Part shown: positions 26,866 through 53,614 of the stretch, in pieces
Layout of the letters: each line of letters opens with the position of its first letter
Position numbering within the stretch: the first letter of the stretch is position 1
Made by a program: the position numbers and the translations under genes
Assembly: GCF_035594125.1 (NCBI RefSeq)
Contig: NC_087152.1
Span: 17,620,001-17,684,000, forward strand
Source: Scylla paramamosain
Taxonomy: Eukaryota; Arthropoda; Malacostraca; Decapoda; Portunidae
Length of the DNA stretch: 64,000 nucleotides
Reading direction: 5' to 3'
Notes under the pieces: model-generated
The model's input: the letters and a program-made list of their open reading frames with translations, nothing else
Told to the model about the DNA's origin: nothing
Database searches by the model: none

Positions 26866-26915
26866 CACCACCACCACCACCACCACCATCACCACCACCA
26901 CCACTATTACTTCAA
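26620..26915. repeat. Trinucleotide mosaic (CAA)n-(CTA)n-(CCA)n
   Basis: Consecutive tracts of CAA, ACT/CTA and ACC triplets, all sharing the C-x-A frame; every frame reads homopolymers on both strands, so none is taken as coding. Confidence 0.97.
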
Positions 26916-29417
26916 CAGAGGCAGCGGTCACAACACCACAGCACCGGCAGGATGTCACGAGGGCCACGCGCTAAGCCTACGTGCCAAGAGGAAGAGAGGC
27001 GGAAGGAAGAAAAGCGAAAAAAAAAACAAGAAAGAGAACGGAAGTCAAGTACAAAGAGATAAGTTTAAAACTAGTCAGCGAGGAGGGAGCCAAAGTGAGG
27101 CACACCAGCCGGTCTCCACCCAGTCCCTCCCTCGCCCTCCGTCGCCCTCCTGCGCCCTCCGTCACCACCTGCCCGTCCAAGGCCGCTCAGCCCACGCTGC
27201 TCCCGCACCCTCAGCCCTCACCCCAAAACGCAAACCCACATCACACGCTTCTGTGGCAATATTTCCGTGGCATGCATCTTGCCAAGCGACGCGCATGTGT
27301 ATGCCCTTGACAAAAAGGAAGCTCAGACTGAAGAAAATGTAGAATGGCACGGGACGAGATATTGTTGACTTAATGGGATTTATCTAAAACTTTTCTTTGT
27401 TCACTGTCTTGTGCTGGATTTACAAGGGAGTTAGCAAGCTCAGCACATCTGTTCCGCTTACACTATAACGAGATATTCACTCTCAACTGTGCTATTAAAA
27501 ATAAAACACGAGATTTTTATTAATACTTTGAAATCAACAAGGAAATAACATGAGAGAACAGGAGGAAAATACGGAAGGACGAGAATGGAGGGAAAGAGAA
27601 GAAAAAGAGGTTGATAAAGATACGGAAAGAGAAAACTAAAGCCTAGAAACAAAAAAACTAAGAAAACCAAAGGAGAATGATAAAAATAGAAGGAAAAAAA
27701 TAAAAAGAGGCTAATAAAGATACGGAAAGGAAAAGAGTAGCGATTATAAGCAAAAACTAATAAAATGAGAGGACCAGAAAATAAAGGAAAAGGGAAGATT
27801 ATCATAAGAAAAAATTTTGAAATAATAATGGTAATGAAAAGAGAAAACCAGAGACAGATGAGAAGCGTCAGGTGTAGGAAAGCTCCACCTCGCGCCATGA
27901 CGACCCCTGCTGCAACCCTCCAAACCCGCCGCCTCCGCCTGTTGACTCTGGTGGGAGGAGGAGCGAGGGCGGGATGCCTCTTTCTCAGCGCGGGTGAGGG
28001 GGAGGGAGGATGCCCGGGTGTTTTTCTAGTCATTAGCGTCACAAACAGTCTGATATTCAGGTATTCAGAGTTTACCCTTTCTGACAAATGTGAGCATCAA
28101 AGTGACGCAGTTATATGCATGAATTAAAAGCCAATTATATTTAGAGCTTCATTATTGTAACTTCCACGCGAGTGTTGATTCACTCACATCGCAGCTCGTT
28201 TTAATTTCACGAAAATATAACATTATTTTTTTTTTACATGGGAGTTTGCAAAGTATTATTGCAGCCATGAATCACTGGGCAGCACAAGTGTATGAAGTAT
28301 CGCTCTTATTTCATAATGTTTTTCTCTTTCTGATTAATTATTCCACTGCTAATGGCACTGTGGCATTAGTTAATTCATCAATTTAACTGAACAAAAATAA
28401 TATCGCTGAAAGATCTGAACCACTTGACCACGACCACACCTTCTTCGCTGTCTGTGTTGTGTTTCGTAGTTCAACTTTAAACTTGCGCCAAACCATTTTG
28501 TTAAGCTTAAGGAAAAGTTACCACAGTCATGGGATTAAAGAAGTTAAGGAAAATAAAACGGAAAAACTGATGTAACTCAAGACCTAACACTTGCAAGTCT
28601 GTCTGTTGAACGATGTCTCGCAGGATGCAGTGATACTGTTCTTAACTTTGCGTCCTCTGCTATCGTTTGTTCAGGTGACGCACTCCATCAAACTACCTTC
28701 AAACGAGATGCCTTCACGAAAGTGCGGCACCTGAACCTGAAGTGCACAATCAGACCAGATGGCTTGTATAACACAAAACACCAGAGTTTAATGGATTCAG
28801 ATGTTTTGTACAAATATCGCAGTTTAAAAGCCTTAGATGTTTACCAGAACAAGGAGAGATAACATTACTTTTGCGTACTATTTCTTTTTTATCTCTCCCA
28901 CATTCCCTCACCACCCTTTGGATCTTCTCCCTTCAACAGACGCTCCACAAACTCCTTTGATACGAGTAGGTTCCTCATCTCCTCTTGATATTACATAACC
29001 AGACTAACTCATCTTTGATCTGATACCTTCACCCACACACACACACCTCCTTCTCTCCTACACCAAAGCATGATATCGTATATTTCGAGTGCACATTACC
29101 ATACACAAGGAGAGAGCGAGAAAGGAGGGCACTTAACAACAAAGGTGGAGCATCAGCAAGTGGCTCGGTGACATAGTGCCTATGGTCGCGGGTCTAAGGT
29201 GACACAGACTATGCCAACACCATTTGGCACCTCGCTCCCAAGTGTACGGGAGGGAGGCTGCGGGGTGGGAGGATGAAAGGGAGAGGGCGTCACTTTGAGG
29301 GTGAAGTGAAGAGGGAGGAAGGCAGGCAGGGTGAAAGGGTGGAAAGAGAGGAAGGTTGAAGGGTGTAGTTTGAAGAATGTAATGGTGAGTTATATACGTG
29401 GAGGAAGAGGGGAAGGG

Positions 29418-31236
<1,819 letters not shown>

Positions 31237-31317
31237 CTGTCTGCCAGTGTCTCTTCGTTCATCTCACCGAACTTTTTTTTTTTCTCTCCTCTTTACTCTC
31301 GTATGCTGAAAACTGTG

Positions 31318-31690
31318 TATCAGTATGTAAATCAAATATATATCTCACTGCATCAAGCCATACTAAATAAATACTGAAAACAGTTTTACCTATACCATTT
31401 GTGCCACCGTACAAAAGTTCACTAAACTCACAGTGAAGGCTACACAGTTGTATTTCCCTACCAATATACAAATCTGTCTTACTGTACAAAGTTATAATGA
31501 ATAAATCCTGAAGCCGTACTATTCTACCATCAGTATTAGTTGTGCCAATGCAACAAAGTATACTGAACTCACACTAAAAGCTACACAGTTGTATTTCCCT
31601 ACACCATTATGCAAGTGTATACCACTGTACCGAACTATAATGAATATACACAAAACGCTGCATTATATTTTACCACCAGTATATGCAAAT
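31318..31690. repeat. Tandem duplication, about 141-bp unit, 2.5 copies
   Basis: CTACACAGTTGTATTTCCCTA occurs at 31440 and 31581, with matching flanks (ACTAAACTCACAGTGAAGG and ACTGAACTCACACTAAAAG; ATAATGAATAAATCC and ATAATGAATATACAC). Confidence 0.8.
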
Positions 31691-32063
31691 ATAAACAAAA
31701 CAAGACTAAATCTATACCATCGATTCAGGTTACTGCCATACCATCCCTTCCTGATCCAAAAACCACGCTGGGAAAACCGAAACGACCCACCCACGCACTC
31801 TCTCACTCATTTATTCACACTTTTCCCTCTCTTCCTCATCGCTGACTCACACATTGCGCACTTTTATCGGGTTGATTAAAGAGCCGCTACGTTCTCTCGC
31901 CGCCTCGGTCTCGTTGTTAAAGCAGAGTTGGCGCGTGCCGTCTGCCAAATGAGGGAACAGAAGGCGCGGGTGTGTGTGGGGATAACTGAGGGAGAGATGA
32001 TTGTTTTATGAGGGCATGGTTTTTGCTTCTGTGTTTTGATTTTATTATTGAGTTTGTTGGTTG

Positions 32064-32104
<41 letters not shown>
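32064..32104. repeat. (GT)n microsatellite
   Basis: Pure GT run. Confidence 0.97.
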
Positions 32105-32107
<3 letters not shown>

Positions 32108-32185
32108 CGTTTTTGTTAGTTATTGTTTTCGTTGTTGTATTTTACACTTCTTTCGTTTTCTATTGAATTTCGGTGTACAAATACA

Positions 32186-32571
<386 letters not shown>

Positions 32572-32703
32572 TTCACTGCTGCCAGATATATTTATGGATT
32601 TGCAAATTTCATAAAATGACAACAATATGCACCTTTTTTGTTGGCTACTCATTTGCATGCAGGTTTAGTTAGTCACTTTTGTCCCCTTCAGCTTACATTA
32701 CAC

Positions 32704-32706
<3 letters not shown>

Positions 32707-32786
<80 letters not shown>

Positions 32787-32801
32787 GGGGTGGAGGGAGG
32801 A

Positions 32802-32855
<54 letters not shown>

Positions 32856-32868
32856 CGACAGACAAACG

Positions 32869-32899
<31 letters not shown>

Positions 32900-33075
32900 G
32901 GACAGACAGACAGACGGACGGACGGACAAACAGACAGACAGACGGACAGACAGATAGACAGAAAAGGTAAACAGACACACAGATAGAAAAAGACACGACA
33001 TACATACATTCATACATAAACATGCACGAGTATACATACAAGGATACATACATACATACTCGTACATACATACAT
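32707..33075. repeat. (GA)n, (GACA)n and (CATA)n cluster
   Basis: GA at 32707-32783, GACA with GACG variants at 32806-32966, CATA-rich tract to about 33075. Confidence 0.95.
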
Positions 33076-33377
33076 ACACATATACACAAACAGATCCTCT
33101 CCATCCACTCATACATACAGACATACAGAGACAGGCACGTACATGCACAGAGAGACTGCGACCTCTCCAGAGAATATGAGACTCTGATGATGCACTTTCT
33201 GAGGGCACATTGGAAAGCATTCGTATGGATGAGGTGGCGAGAACGCGACGCAACACAGTCTTTGATCTGAGTGTATGTTAAGCGTGTGTCTCTCTTGGGT
33301 CTCCCTCAGAATAGCAGACCAGAGGAGAGGCGCCGCGGACGACCCACTTCCTCCTCTTGCTGCTGCTGCTGCGGAGT

Positions 33378-33584
33378 GGATTCAGAAATGCTTTGCTCTC
33401 TCACCGCGACTATCTTCAAAGGCCACAGAGATGACTAGTCGAGTTATCAAGAGTGTTTCTCCTATTAATAATGTAGAAATTTTGTTAATCTGTCACTAGA
33501 ACCACAAAAACACTCTTAAAAACCTGTGTAATTTAGACTAGAGCCTTTTGAAAGTAATCGAGCCAGAAGTGGTTCAGAATATGG
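33378..33584 (+). mobile_element. MITE-like element, same family
   Basis: 207 bp from GGATTCAGAAATGCTTTGCT to GGTTCAGAATATGGTC. The interior has CTTCAAAGGCCACAGAGATG, ACTAGTCGAGTTATC and TTTTGTTAATCTGTCACTAG. The length is nearly identical to the 17313 copy. Confidence 0.7.
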
Positions 33585-34264
33585 TCCTTTAAGAACGAGA
33601 ACGACCGACACTGCATACACTGCACGTGACGGCCATTACGCCTCGAGTTTCAAATACTTCACGCTCACCTCCCCTGTAATGCGTTGGTAATCATCTTAGT
33701 TACAGATGTTGGCAACTGGCTGGAGCCGAGGGATGGGAAACTGTCGACTCCTGACTTTAATAATGACAGCACGCGACACGGTAAGTATAATTATGATGAT
33801 GAAGAGGGAGTGAAGATGGTAATAGGTGTTGATGGTGATGATAAGATATTACGTGTACTGATGACTTTTCCTTACTTATTTTTGTCGTCTTCTCCTTCCT
33901 CGTCTTTCTCCTTTTTACGTTCCAAGGGGATGACCCAAGGAGACAAAAATAGGAGTAAAATCTCGCTCAGCGTACCGCTTTCCCCCCTTTCTAAAAAATA
34001 ATTCGTCACAGCAAAGCCAAAAAATGTTCGTCAAATAAGCTCCGGGGATGTCGTGACTGATTACAATGAGTGTGATCGTGACACCGTAATGATAGCTGTG
34101 ATGGTAATGACGGCTAACCATAATAATATAATGAATGGGAGATGTTTACACAAGTGCTGCCAACAGTGTGATGGCTGATGTTCCTTATAATTTTTATGCA
34201 TCGTGGTGGTTTAAGTGACGTAGTGGAAAAGAGAAGGGGGATGAGGAGGGAGAAGAGAAAAGGA

Positions 34265-34450
34265 AGGCAACTAAATCGTATGCTGCAGTAATCAGGTTGT
34301 TAGTGTCAAGTCAATTGGGTTTTTTTAAAGACTAGATCAATTTATGGATGAGGATGATAGGTGGATATAGCTAGGTATGCTTTATACAGAGACTGCCATG
34401 TGTACGACTGAAGGCTTCTTGCAGCTTCCTTTATTTCCTTATGGCCCTAA
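34265..34450 (+). mobile_element. LINE 3' fragment, same family
   Basis: CAGTAATCAGGTTGTTAGTG, ATTTATGGATGAGGATGATA, GACTGCCATGTGTACGACTG and CTTCTTGCAGCTTCCTTTAT match the 21775 copy in order. Confidence 0.75.
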
Positions 34451-34682
34451 TGGCAGTTGTAATAGTCAAGTAATTTGGGTCGCGTCAGGTTGTAACACAC
34501 GAGATCTGAGTGACGAATGGAATAGCAAGGGTGGCTGGCCCGGTCACCTCAACAGCCGAGAAGACGGATGGTGAAGTCAAGTCGCCCTATAACGCACCAA
34601 CACCGCTCACTCACTGCCATACCGCCACGCATACCAGACCCGGCACGCCACATTACCTGCCTGACTCCCTACCTACCTACCT

Positions 34683-34683
<1 letters not shown>

Positions 34684-34716
<33 letters not shown>

Positions 34717-34771
34717 AGCACTATTATAAGGCCACGCCATCACTGGCACCGCAATCCTGCTGATCTATTGG

Positions 34772-34844
<73 letters not shown>
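34684..34844. repeat. (CA)n and (GA)n microsatellites
   Basis: CA at 34684-34712, GA at 34773-34844. Confidence 0.97.
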
Positions 34845-34847
<3 letters not shown>

Positions 34848-35141
34848 TCAGCTACACGAAAACTCGCATCCCATCGCCTAAAAAAATATATATATATGAA
34901 ATAAGAAGTCGACCTCTGGGACATGTATATGAATGCATATGCATACTTTTGATGTACCAGCGCCAAGCCACGCTCATAGGTCACATTACCACGCCACACT
35001 CCCCGCCACACCTAGACCACATCACTCTCACCAAGGCTGACACCAATCGCTGACACCACGCGGTTGTTAATGATGCAGTTTTATGCCAAAATATGTATTA
35101 TGGACCGATAGAACAAAAAAGAACAAAATATTTAAAAAGTG

Positions 35142-35144
<3 letters not shown>

Positions 35145-35229
<85 letters not shown>
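35145..35229. repeat. (GA)n microsatellite
   Basis: Pure GA run. Confidence 0.97.
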
Positions 35230-35233
<4 letters not shown>

Positions 35234-35512
35234 ATAAAATTAAACACACCCACACATGCCGTGTCGTTCACACCAGGGGCCGGACGGCGGTGAACAAAAA
35301 TCAAACTCCTATAAATAGTATTCGATTCTCTTCCGTTTCTTTTCTTTTCGTGGACAAATCAGAGTTCCAAGCTTGCCATAAATTCGAAGGATGAAGAAAG
35401 GAAATATCTGTTCGGTAAAGAGCAAAATGACTACATAGTATTGTGCCTCCATGACAGCATTACGGGTTGAAGATATAATTTCAAGTGATGATGGTAGTGA
35501 ACCAGTGAACAC

Positions 35513-35514
<2 letters not shown>

Positions 35515-35589
<75 letters not shown>

Positions 35590-35696
35590 GCGGTAGGATG
35601 AATACTAAAGGGAGGAAGATGACAAGGAGGAGGGTGTAAAGCAGTAGAGGGTGTGAGGGGGACGTGAGCACCAGCCAGCATTGGGATGGCACAGGC

Positions 35697-35772
<76 letters not shown>
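35515..35772. repeat. Two (GA)n tracts and (GT)n
   Basis: GA at 35515-35586 and 35699-35740, the second passing directly into GT to 35772. Confidence 0.97.
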
Positions 35773-38096
<2,324 letters not shown>

Positions 38097-39107
38097 ATGA
38101 CATCTTTTAAGGAACTGTACTCAAAATTCCGAGGACTCTTACAGCAATCATGGCTGACAAACGATGTAGCAGCACACTTTGGTCCCATGGCAACACTGGA
38201 CAGCATGTTCAAGTATTTGTGGTCAAGACCAGAGGCACAGCAAGAGCTACTCCCTCCCCCCGGCAACCTTCGAATCAGCAGGAAAGGAGCATCAGAGTCC
38301 GAAAAGTTCCGTAATGAAGGAAATCGTCTTTATAAGGAGAAGAAATTGGAGCAGGCACTCCTGGCATATAATTACGGCATACTGGCGGCTCCACACCCAG
38401 GTCTTGATGGAGAGGTCGTGGGGTCACAACATGAGGGACTCTCACTAGCTTTTGCCAACCGGTCAGCTGTGCTATATGAAATGGGCCAATACAAACTCGC
38501 ACTGGCAGATGCTGAGAGAGCCCTTGCCTCTGGTTACCCTTCCTCTAAGAGACATCGCCTGCATGAGCGAAGGGCAAAGTGTCTCCAGGCGATGGGGAAA
38601 ATGGAAGAAGCCAATGCAGTTCTGGAGGAGACTCTTACTGCTCTTGCTACCTTGTCCTTGGATGAGAAGGAAGTCACAGCTGCCAAGAATAGCATCAGTA
38701 AATTAAAATCTAAGTGTAATGAGAAACAGAACACAACCCCTGCTTCTCTGCGGTATCAACACGTGTTTTACACAGGGCAGCCACATCCTCCACCAGTGTC
38801 TCAGCCCCAGTCTGACCTGCCATGCCTCAGTGATGCAATCAGCATACAGTACACACCCATCCGAGGCAGGCACCTGGTGGCCAACAGGGACATTCTACCA
38901 GGTAAGACAGGTTTTTCATACTTTCTTCCTCTTATGTCAGCCAACATTTTACTTAACAATAACATTCACAAGATAATATATTCATATAACATTAACCAGT
39001 CAAGAGGCTAAAGAGGGTTTTGAGTGTGATTGCAAATGTGTGTGTGTGTGTGTGTGTGTGTGTGTTCTCAACTACTCCTTACATCTAGAATGCAAGATGT
39101 TTGCCTG

Positions 39108-39190
<83 letters not shown>

Positions 39191-41067
39191 TTAACCATTT
39201 GACTGATCTGACAGTCTACCCAAAAGCAACAGTTCTTCGATTTACACATCCATTAATAATAACTTTCCTGATGCTGAAAATACAGATCTAAGCATCATGT
39301 GTGTATTACAGGGGAAGTGTTGGTGCAAGAGGATGCCCTAGCTGCCACAACCAAGCTGGACGCCACACTGCGTTCCCACTGCTCCACCTGTCTGCGCCGC
39401 TGCCCTGCTCCACTCCCATGCCCCACCTGTTCCCTGGTGGGTGATTAGCCATTCACTGGTATTTGTAGATTTTTCTTCCATTTATCCTCTTTACTGATCA
39501 TGTGACAGCAGATCTAGAATACTTTATCCAGTATACTTGGTATTGGAGGTGTTCAAATTCGAGATTCTTTACATTTTGAAAACACACATGTACCTCTGCT
39601 TGCAAAAGATTTACATTCTAGAAAACTGGTCAAAGTTCAGCAGTTTGGGAGGACTGGTAAAAATTTTAAAATACTACACCTTCATATTGTAAATATACAA
39701 AATGTATCTCTATGCACACATATATCATGTATGATACAACTACCTGTACAACTTTTGGGTTATATTTCCATGAGGATATGAATGAACATAATGTGAACAC
39801 TAAAATATATCTGCCCTTTGACATTCTTTTGATTTTAGAATTCTAGAAAAAAGATTTTCAGCTTGTGGTCTTAGGGGTGTGGGAGTTTCTAAGTCAATGC
39901 AACAATGGCTTGGGAGTAATCAAAGTACTGTTATTGCAGGTGGTGTTCTGCAGTGAGGAATGCCAGAGTACTGGTGTGACAGGATACCACAAAGCAGAGT
40001 GTGGAGTGCTGCCTGCCCTGGTATCACTACAGCTTGACCCTGCAGCAGCCCTTGCTTTCCGTGTCTTATCCTCCACCACTCTTCCTGCCCTGCGTGCCAA
40101 AGTGTCAGCCCTACTGGATGAGGGGAGTGGCTCAAGACCTATGCTGAGTGTACAGAGAGACTACCGAATGCTGTACCACCTTGAAGGGCACGCCACTGCA
40201 CGCACTGAGAGCCAACTCCAGGAAACAGCTGCCATCGCCTGTGTTTTGGCACACATATTATTTCAAAACTGTCCTTCTTTCTTGATGGATGATACTGGAA
40301 ACCTTAGTGCAATAAGTGAGGAGGATATCACTCTGGTGGGTGGCCAGCTGATGAGACTTATTCTGGGGCTGGAGTGTAACATTCACCTCACAAAAGAGGC
40401 ACTGGTTGGTACTGCTGTCATGAACAAGGGTAGAGGGCAGGAGGTTGGCTGGTCAGTGTACTCTGCTCTCAGCTTTGTGAACCACTCGTGTGTGCCAAAT
40501 ACCCTTTCCACTTCTCAAGGAAAAGTCAAGTTTCTCTACAGCATTAACATCATCCCACGAGGGGCAGAAATTACAGACAGTTATGGTGAGCGGTACGTCA
40601 GCCACACACGCACAGAGCGCCGCACTGCACTTCAGCAGCACTACTACTTCTGCTGTGGTTGTGCTGCATGTCAGGCTGACTGGCCATTATTCAAAGACAT
40701 TCCTGAAAAGCCAAGTTTAAGATGCCCATCTTGCTTCCAGGCATTGGCCGGATTCACATGCAGACTCTGTGACATATCATGCACCTCACAAGCCACGACA
40801 CAGACAGGGATCCATCTCTATAATGCTCCTGACATTCTCAAACAACTAAATAAGGCATGGCATGATTTCCTCAAGGCAGCAGTACAGATTCAAAAGGGGA
40901 ATGTTTCTCCAGAGTTGGTTGAGATGGTAGTGACACTGATGGAGATCCTGGACAGGTACACAGTCTACCCTAACCAGGCTATCATCAATGCCCAGGAAGC
41001 ACTTATGGCTTGCTTTGACCTCATGGGTTCTGTCCACTTCCTTCCTATAGCACCCAAGCAAAAATAA
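38097..41067 (+). CDS. SMYD4: SET and MYND domain protein 4 (SMYD4-like), three coding exons
   Basis: The protein is a putative lysine methyltransferase of the SMYD4 group. Coding exons are 38097-38901, 39312-39436 and 39940-41067, joined in phases 1 and 0 (donors GTAAGA and GTGGGT), giving 685 residues against about 800 in the human protein. TPR-like helices lie at about 66-185. The SET domain starts near 257 (GRHLVANRDILPG) and is split by a complete MYND zinc finger with ligands C292, C295, C305, C308, C314, C318, H327 and C331. The SET core motif NHSCVPN is at 491-497, the catalytic Tyr in DSYGE is Y525, and post-SET cysteines are C549, C551 and C554. The ATG at 38097 follows a likely acceptor (38055-38062), so an untranslated first exon upstream is probable. 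Intron 1 carries GT and AT microsatellites, and intron 2 interrupts the MYND finger. All key residues are intact. Substrate is unknown. The exon ends are inferred by eye. Confidence 0.93.
39037..39187. repeat. (GT)n and (AT)n inside SMYD4 intron 1
   Basis: GT at 39037-39064 and AT at 39111-39187. Confidence 0.97.
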
Positions 41068-41523
41068 TTGAAGAAACATGACTCCACAAATCACTACACT
41101 GGTCATTTTAACAAACCAAGAACTATAGGAAGTGAGTTTGTGCAGCTCATAGATGGAGAGATGGTATCTTGAGTGTTCCTTAATATCCCATTTTGGTGTT
41201 ACAAAGCCTGGGACCACACATTCTAACAACAGTGTGCACAAAGCTGTTATCTAAATAAGGAATCCAAGACAACCACACACACATGCACACACACATACAA
41301 ACACAGTATACATAATACCTTGCCATATCTAATCAGTAAAATATTTATCTAGTATGTAAGCCTACAAGCTGCTGTTGACTCTGACATGTTTATAAAAAAT
41401 TTTCAAAGTTTTGTTGGTTTACAAATTTCCCTTGATGGATGAAAGTATAGTTGGGTTGGCAGGTGCACAGGGCTAAATTTGCCAACTGCACACCATGGTA
41501 AACTCTGGAACTCTTTACTTGTA

Positions 41524-42182
41524 CAGTGAACCTCCAGTTTTCATGGTTCAGTTATCATTGGTTCACTTTTACATTTTTTTTTCATTGGAACCTAACTATT
41601 TTTACAATGTGGGAATCCCCACTTTATCATGAAAAATTGGCTATTATATTTGATAAAACACAAGCTAAATCATGGTGTGAGTTGAGGAAATACCCAGACA
41701 TATTGGTAGGTGGCACACAATTGGCTGAAGCCTTACCAGTAGCCAATCCAAACACTTCATATTTTTACTTGCCTCTGATTGGCTGCTGGAGGCATGCCTT
41801 CTTCAAAGAAAGGAGCAGGACCACACCACCTCCTCACCGACTTCCCAGTTCACCGCATGTTTCTGCCTTAGCTACATCACTGTGCCCACTTCAGCTATTC
41901 ACCACTTATTTTTGTGGCTTTCTCCTGGTTTTCTGAAGCCCCTGCAATGCCACCCAAACACCCTGTATCTTTGTAAGCCTTCTTGCTAAGGAAGTGAAGA
42001 GAAGGAAGGTTATGATGCTGCAGGAGAAAGCTGAACTCCTCAACATGCTGCAGGAAGGGAGAAGCTATGCTGCAGTCGGGCACCATTATAGCATAAACAA
42101 AAGTATGGTCAGGTCCACAAAGAAGAATGAGGAATCAATCAGGAAAGGTGTTTCAGAAAAATTTTGCCCAAAGGAATTTTAG
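41524..42182 (+). mobile_element. Degraded Tigger/pogo-type DNA transposon, 5' part
   Basis: The left end reads TA followed by CAGTGAACCTCCAG, resembling pogo/Tigger terminal repeats with their TA target. An MPPKHPVS start (41947) then breaks and resumes after a frame change at about 41985 with a CENP-B/psq-type helix-turn-helix: EKAELLNMLQEGRSYAAVGH, INKSMVRSTKKNEESIRKGV. The frame ends in TAG (42180-42182). The DDE catalytic domain and the right terminal repeat were not found, so this is a truncated relic. It lies between the convergent SMYD4 and RTN4IP1 genes. Confidence 0.75.
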
Positions 42183-44784
42183 GGGTAGCATCAATATAAT
42201 GCAGATTTTAGCACTTAGGGACATAATCCCGTGAAAGACTGGTTGTTCACTTTATGTGTTTTTCCTCCTTCCTACAACTTCAACTTTTCAAGAACGAAGT
42301 ATTAAGAAACTCTGGACCTATTCTTTTTTTTTAACTCTATCTTTGACTTTTAAGAGTGACAAGCTGAATGGGCTTTTTTTTTCCACCTATTTTTTTCATA
42401 GCTTCATCAGTTTCCTTGACAAGTTAAAAAGTTAAAAAGTACAGTGCAAGGAAATGACAGGAACATTATCAATACATAATCATACTGTACTTGCTTTCTA
42501 TTTATTTTCTCAGTCTAAAATATCAGAAATGACACATTCTGTGAACATTGCCTCAGAGTACATACAATACAGAGTAAGAAGTGCTCCAGGGCATGTGGCA
42601 GACAGTGCAAGTTTTCCTCCTTCAATGTGGAAAATATCTTATTACAACAATGCTGATATCACTTCTCTTACATTTAGACTTCAATATCTGATATGAAAGT
42701 TGTTGCTCTTATTGTCTCCACTTAGCTTAAATTTAGGCCTGCATATTCTGTACATTGCAGGAAAAAGGATGGTCTCAGTGTATCTATGACTGATGATGAT
42801 GAGAAGGACGATGAAGATGAGGATGATGATTGTGAAAAATATTGTCATCACATCACATTAGTGTCAAATAACCTGGCATGGACAGCAGCTCAATTTCAAA
42901 AGGAAGCATGCCAATATCACTTATCAATATCACATACAGATCATCAATTTTAAAAACTGTACAGATTTCTCACTGGATTTTCAACACAGAGATAAATGTT
43001 CTTACAGGACTGCATTTTGAAAAAATCTATTTACTCTGCTAAATTTGCATTACTTAATATTTCACATCTGAGGGCCACTGGAAGAGACTAGAAGGGAGAG
43101 AGTGAGAGGCAAATACATATTGAGCACCTTTCAAGTTATTTTAAGTTATTGTAAAACCTGAAAAAATAAAACAACAGCAATGATGTCATTCTTTTCTAGG
43201 AGAATCTTTCTGGTCAACTATTTCAAAAAAGTTTCAACAAAATTCATCTGCAATTCAAATTGTATAGGAAATAAACATATCTACAGAAATATATCTGCAA
43301 TTCAACTTTAAAATGCTATGCATATCTACAGAAATATAATTTCTAAAATAATCAAACCTGAACATTTGCGGTGTGTATTGTACAAAGCCTCTTCCTGTAC
43401 AACTACACAGAATGTCTCAGTTGCTAACCAACTGTCCATTACCACACCTTATTGCAGAGGCTTCAACAGTCTACAGGGATCCTTCCATGCGAGAGGCTAA
43501 TGGTCTTGCCCTGTGAGAGAAAAAAGTAACTATAAGTAGTGTTGGACAATTCTCATGAGTAATCAATGGAATCCTTTACTGATTAATGGTTACTATTAAT
43601 ATCCAGTTACATCAAAATGCCACTTTCAAAATTTCCATAGAAGTACAATGATATAGGACAAGATAAAATCACAAGACATAAATCTTTCAATCAGTATCAT
43701 ATCAGTGTTATGAGCAAAGGTTAGTACATAATTCTCCATAATCAGTAATCCAAGAAAAAAAAACTGTACCATCTTACTCTGGTATTTAAAATGGGCCTAC
43801 TTTCCTTATGCCATTTTGCTCCAGTGCTAATATTTAATACCCAAATATCCTTCAAGTAGATGTTCTGGAATTTGACATGCCAACTAAAGGTGGAAGAATA
43901 AGATGTGTATGATGGGTGAAGTGGTCAAATGCAAGGCAGTTTGGCCACAGAGAAGGAATAACAGAAAGTGAAACAACTGAAGGAGTGTACTATGAATAAT
44001 ACTGATGTAGAGATTGCAAGAGAGAAGATCAACAAGGAAAGAAGAGGAAAAACTCTTACAATGCATGAGGAAGGAAAGGAAAATTAAAGGATTACAGCAA
44101 GCAAAAAATAAATGTAAGGACAAAAATAAATGCAGAGTTTTCATCATGGCCATCTATTGTGGGGATATTCTTTGTAAGATGCAGCAAATATATAAAAAAT
44201 GTGATTATTTATATTATTTATCATTAAAAGTTAATCATCAAAGTAATTTACATTATACTTACAAAAAGCCATTCCAAGATTCCTAACAGGAGTGTTAATA
44301 CTGCAATAAAAAATACGTAAGTTAGTACACTACAATAATGTCAGGTGATCAATAGTGGCATTGCTTGTTATGGCTAAAATTATGTGTGAATAATTGAAAA
44401 AAAGAAAAATACTTCACTGTCTTGTCCATAATAAAGTATGGTCTCGGTTTAGAGTAACTAAATTTTATATCCAAGTAGATATTATAAAACCTTATGCATT
44501 TTAACCAAAGCCAAACAAAATGCAAGAACACAAAAGCAACAAGAGAGCAGTCAATATCACAAACATCATCACAATGATATACACATTGCCTGCACTGTTT
44601 CCCTCTAGAGATATCACTATTGCCTTCTTCCTTCATGAAGAAGTAGTTATCATATAAAAATCTAGATCAGACTTTGTAACATACACATGCTATGTTATTA
44701 GGGATGAGTCTGCACTGCAATGCTATATAAAGCAAAACACCTTGAACTAGTAAGCAGAAAGTGATATACCTTGAACATGATATA
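42183..44784. other. Interval between convergent SMYD4 and RTN4IP1-like genes
   Basis: AT-rich with no long microsatellite. It contains a possible hAT-type end (43537). No exon recognised. Confidence 0.6.
43537..43660 (+). mobile_element. Possible hAT-type MITE end
   Basis: TAGTGTTGGACAATTCTC followed by alternating GTAATC and TACTGATTAATGG motifs resembles the ends of some hAT-derived MITEs. No matching right end was identified. Confidence 0.2.
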
Positions 44785-44790
44785 TTTATT
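44785..44790 (-). terminator. Possible polyadenylation signal of the RTN4IP1-like gene
   Basis: AATAAA on the minus strand lies 16 nt after the stop codon at 44806; unusually close, but there is no other clear hexamer nearby. Confidence 0.3.
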
Positions 44791-44805
44791 TGTAATTATT
44801 TTGAC

Positions 44806-53614
<8,809 letters not shown>

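Noticed and set aside
26440..27342. Long frames of poly-Val, poly-Asn, poly-Tyr and poly-His on both strands
   Set aside because: Translation of the trinucleotide mosaic; simultaneous open frames on both strands show composition, not coding.
27458..28087. 209-codon minus-strand frame rich in Phe and Leu
   Set aside because: A-rich plus strand gives chance hydrophobic codons opposite; no known domain and no splice context.
41526..41936. 136-codon frame before the Tigger helix-turn-helix
   Set aside because: Lies in the transposon's untranslated left part; no recognisable motif.
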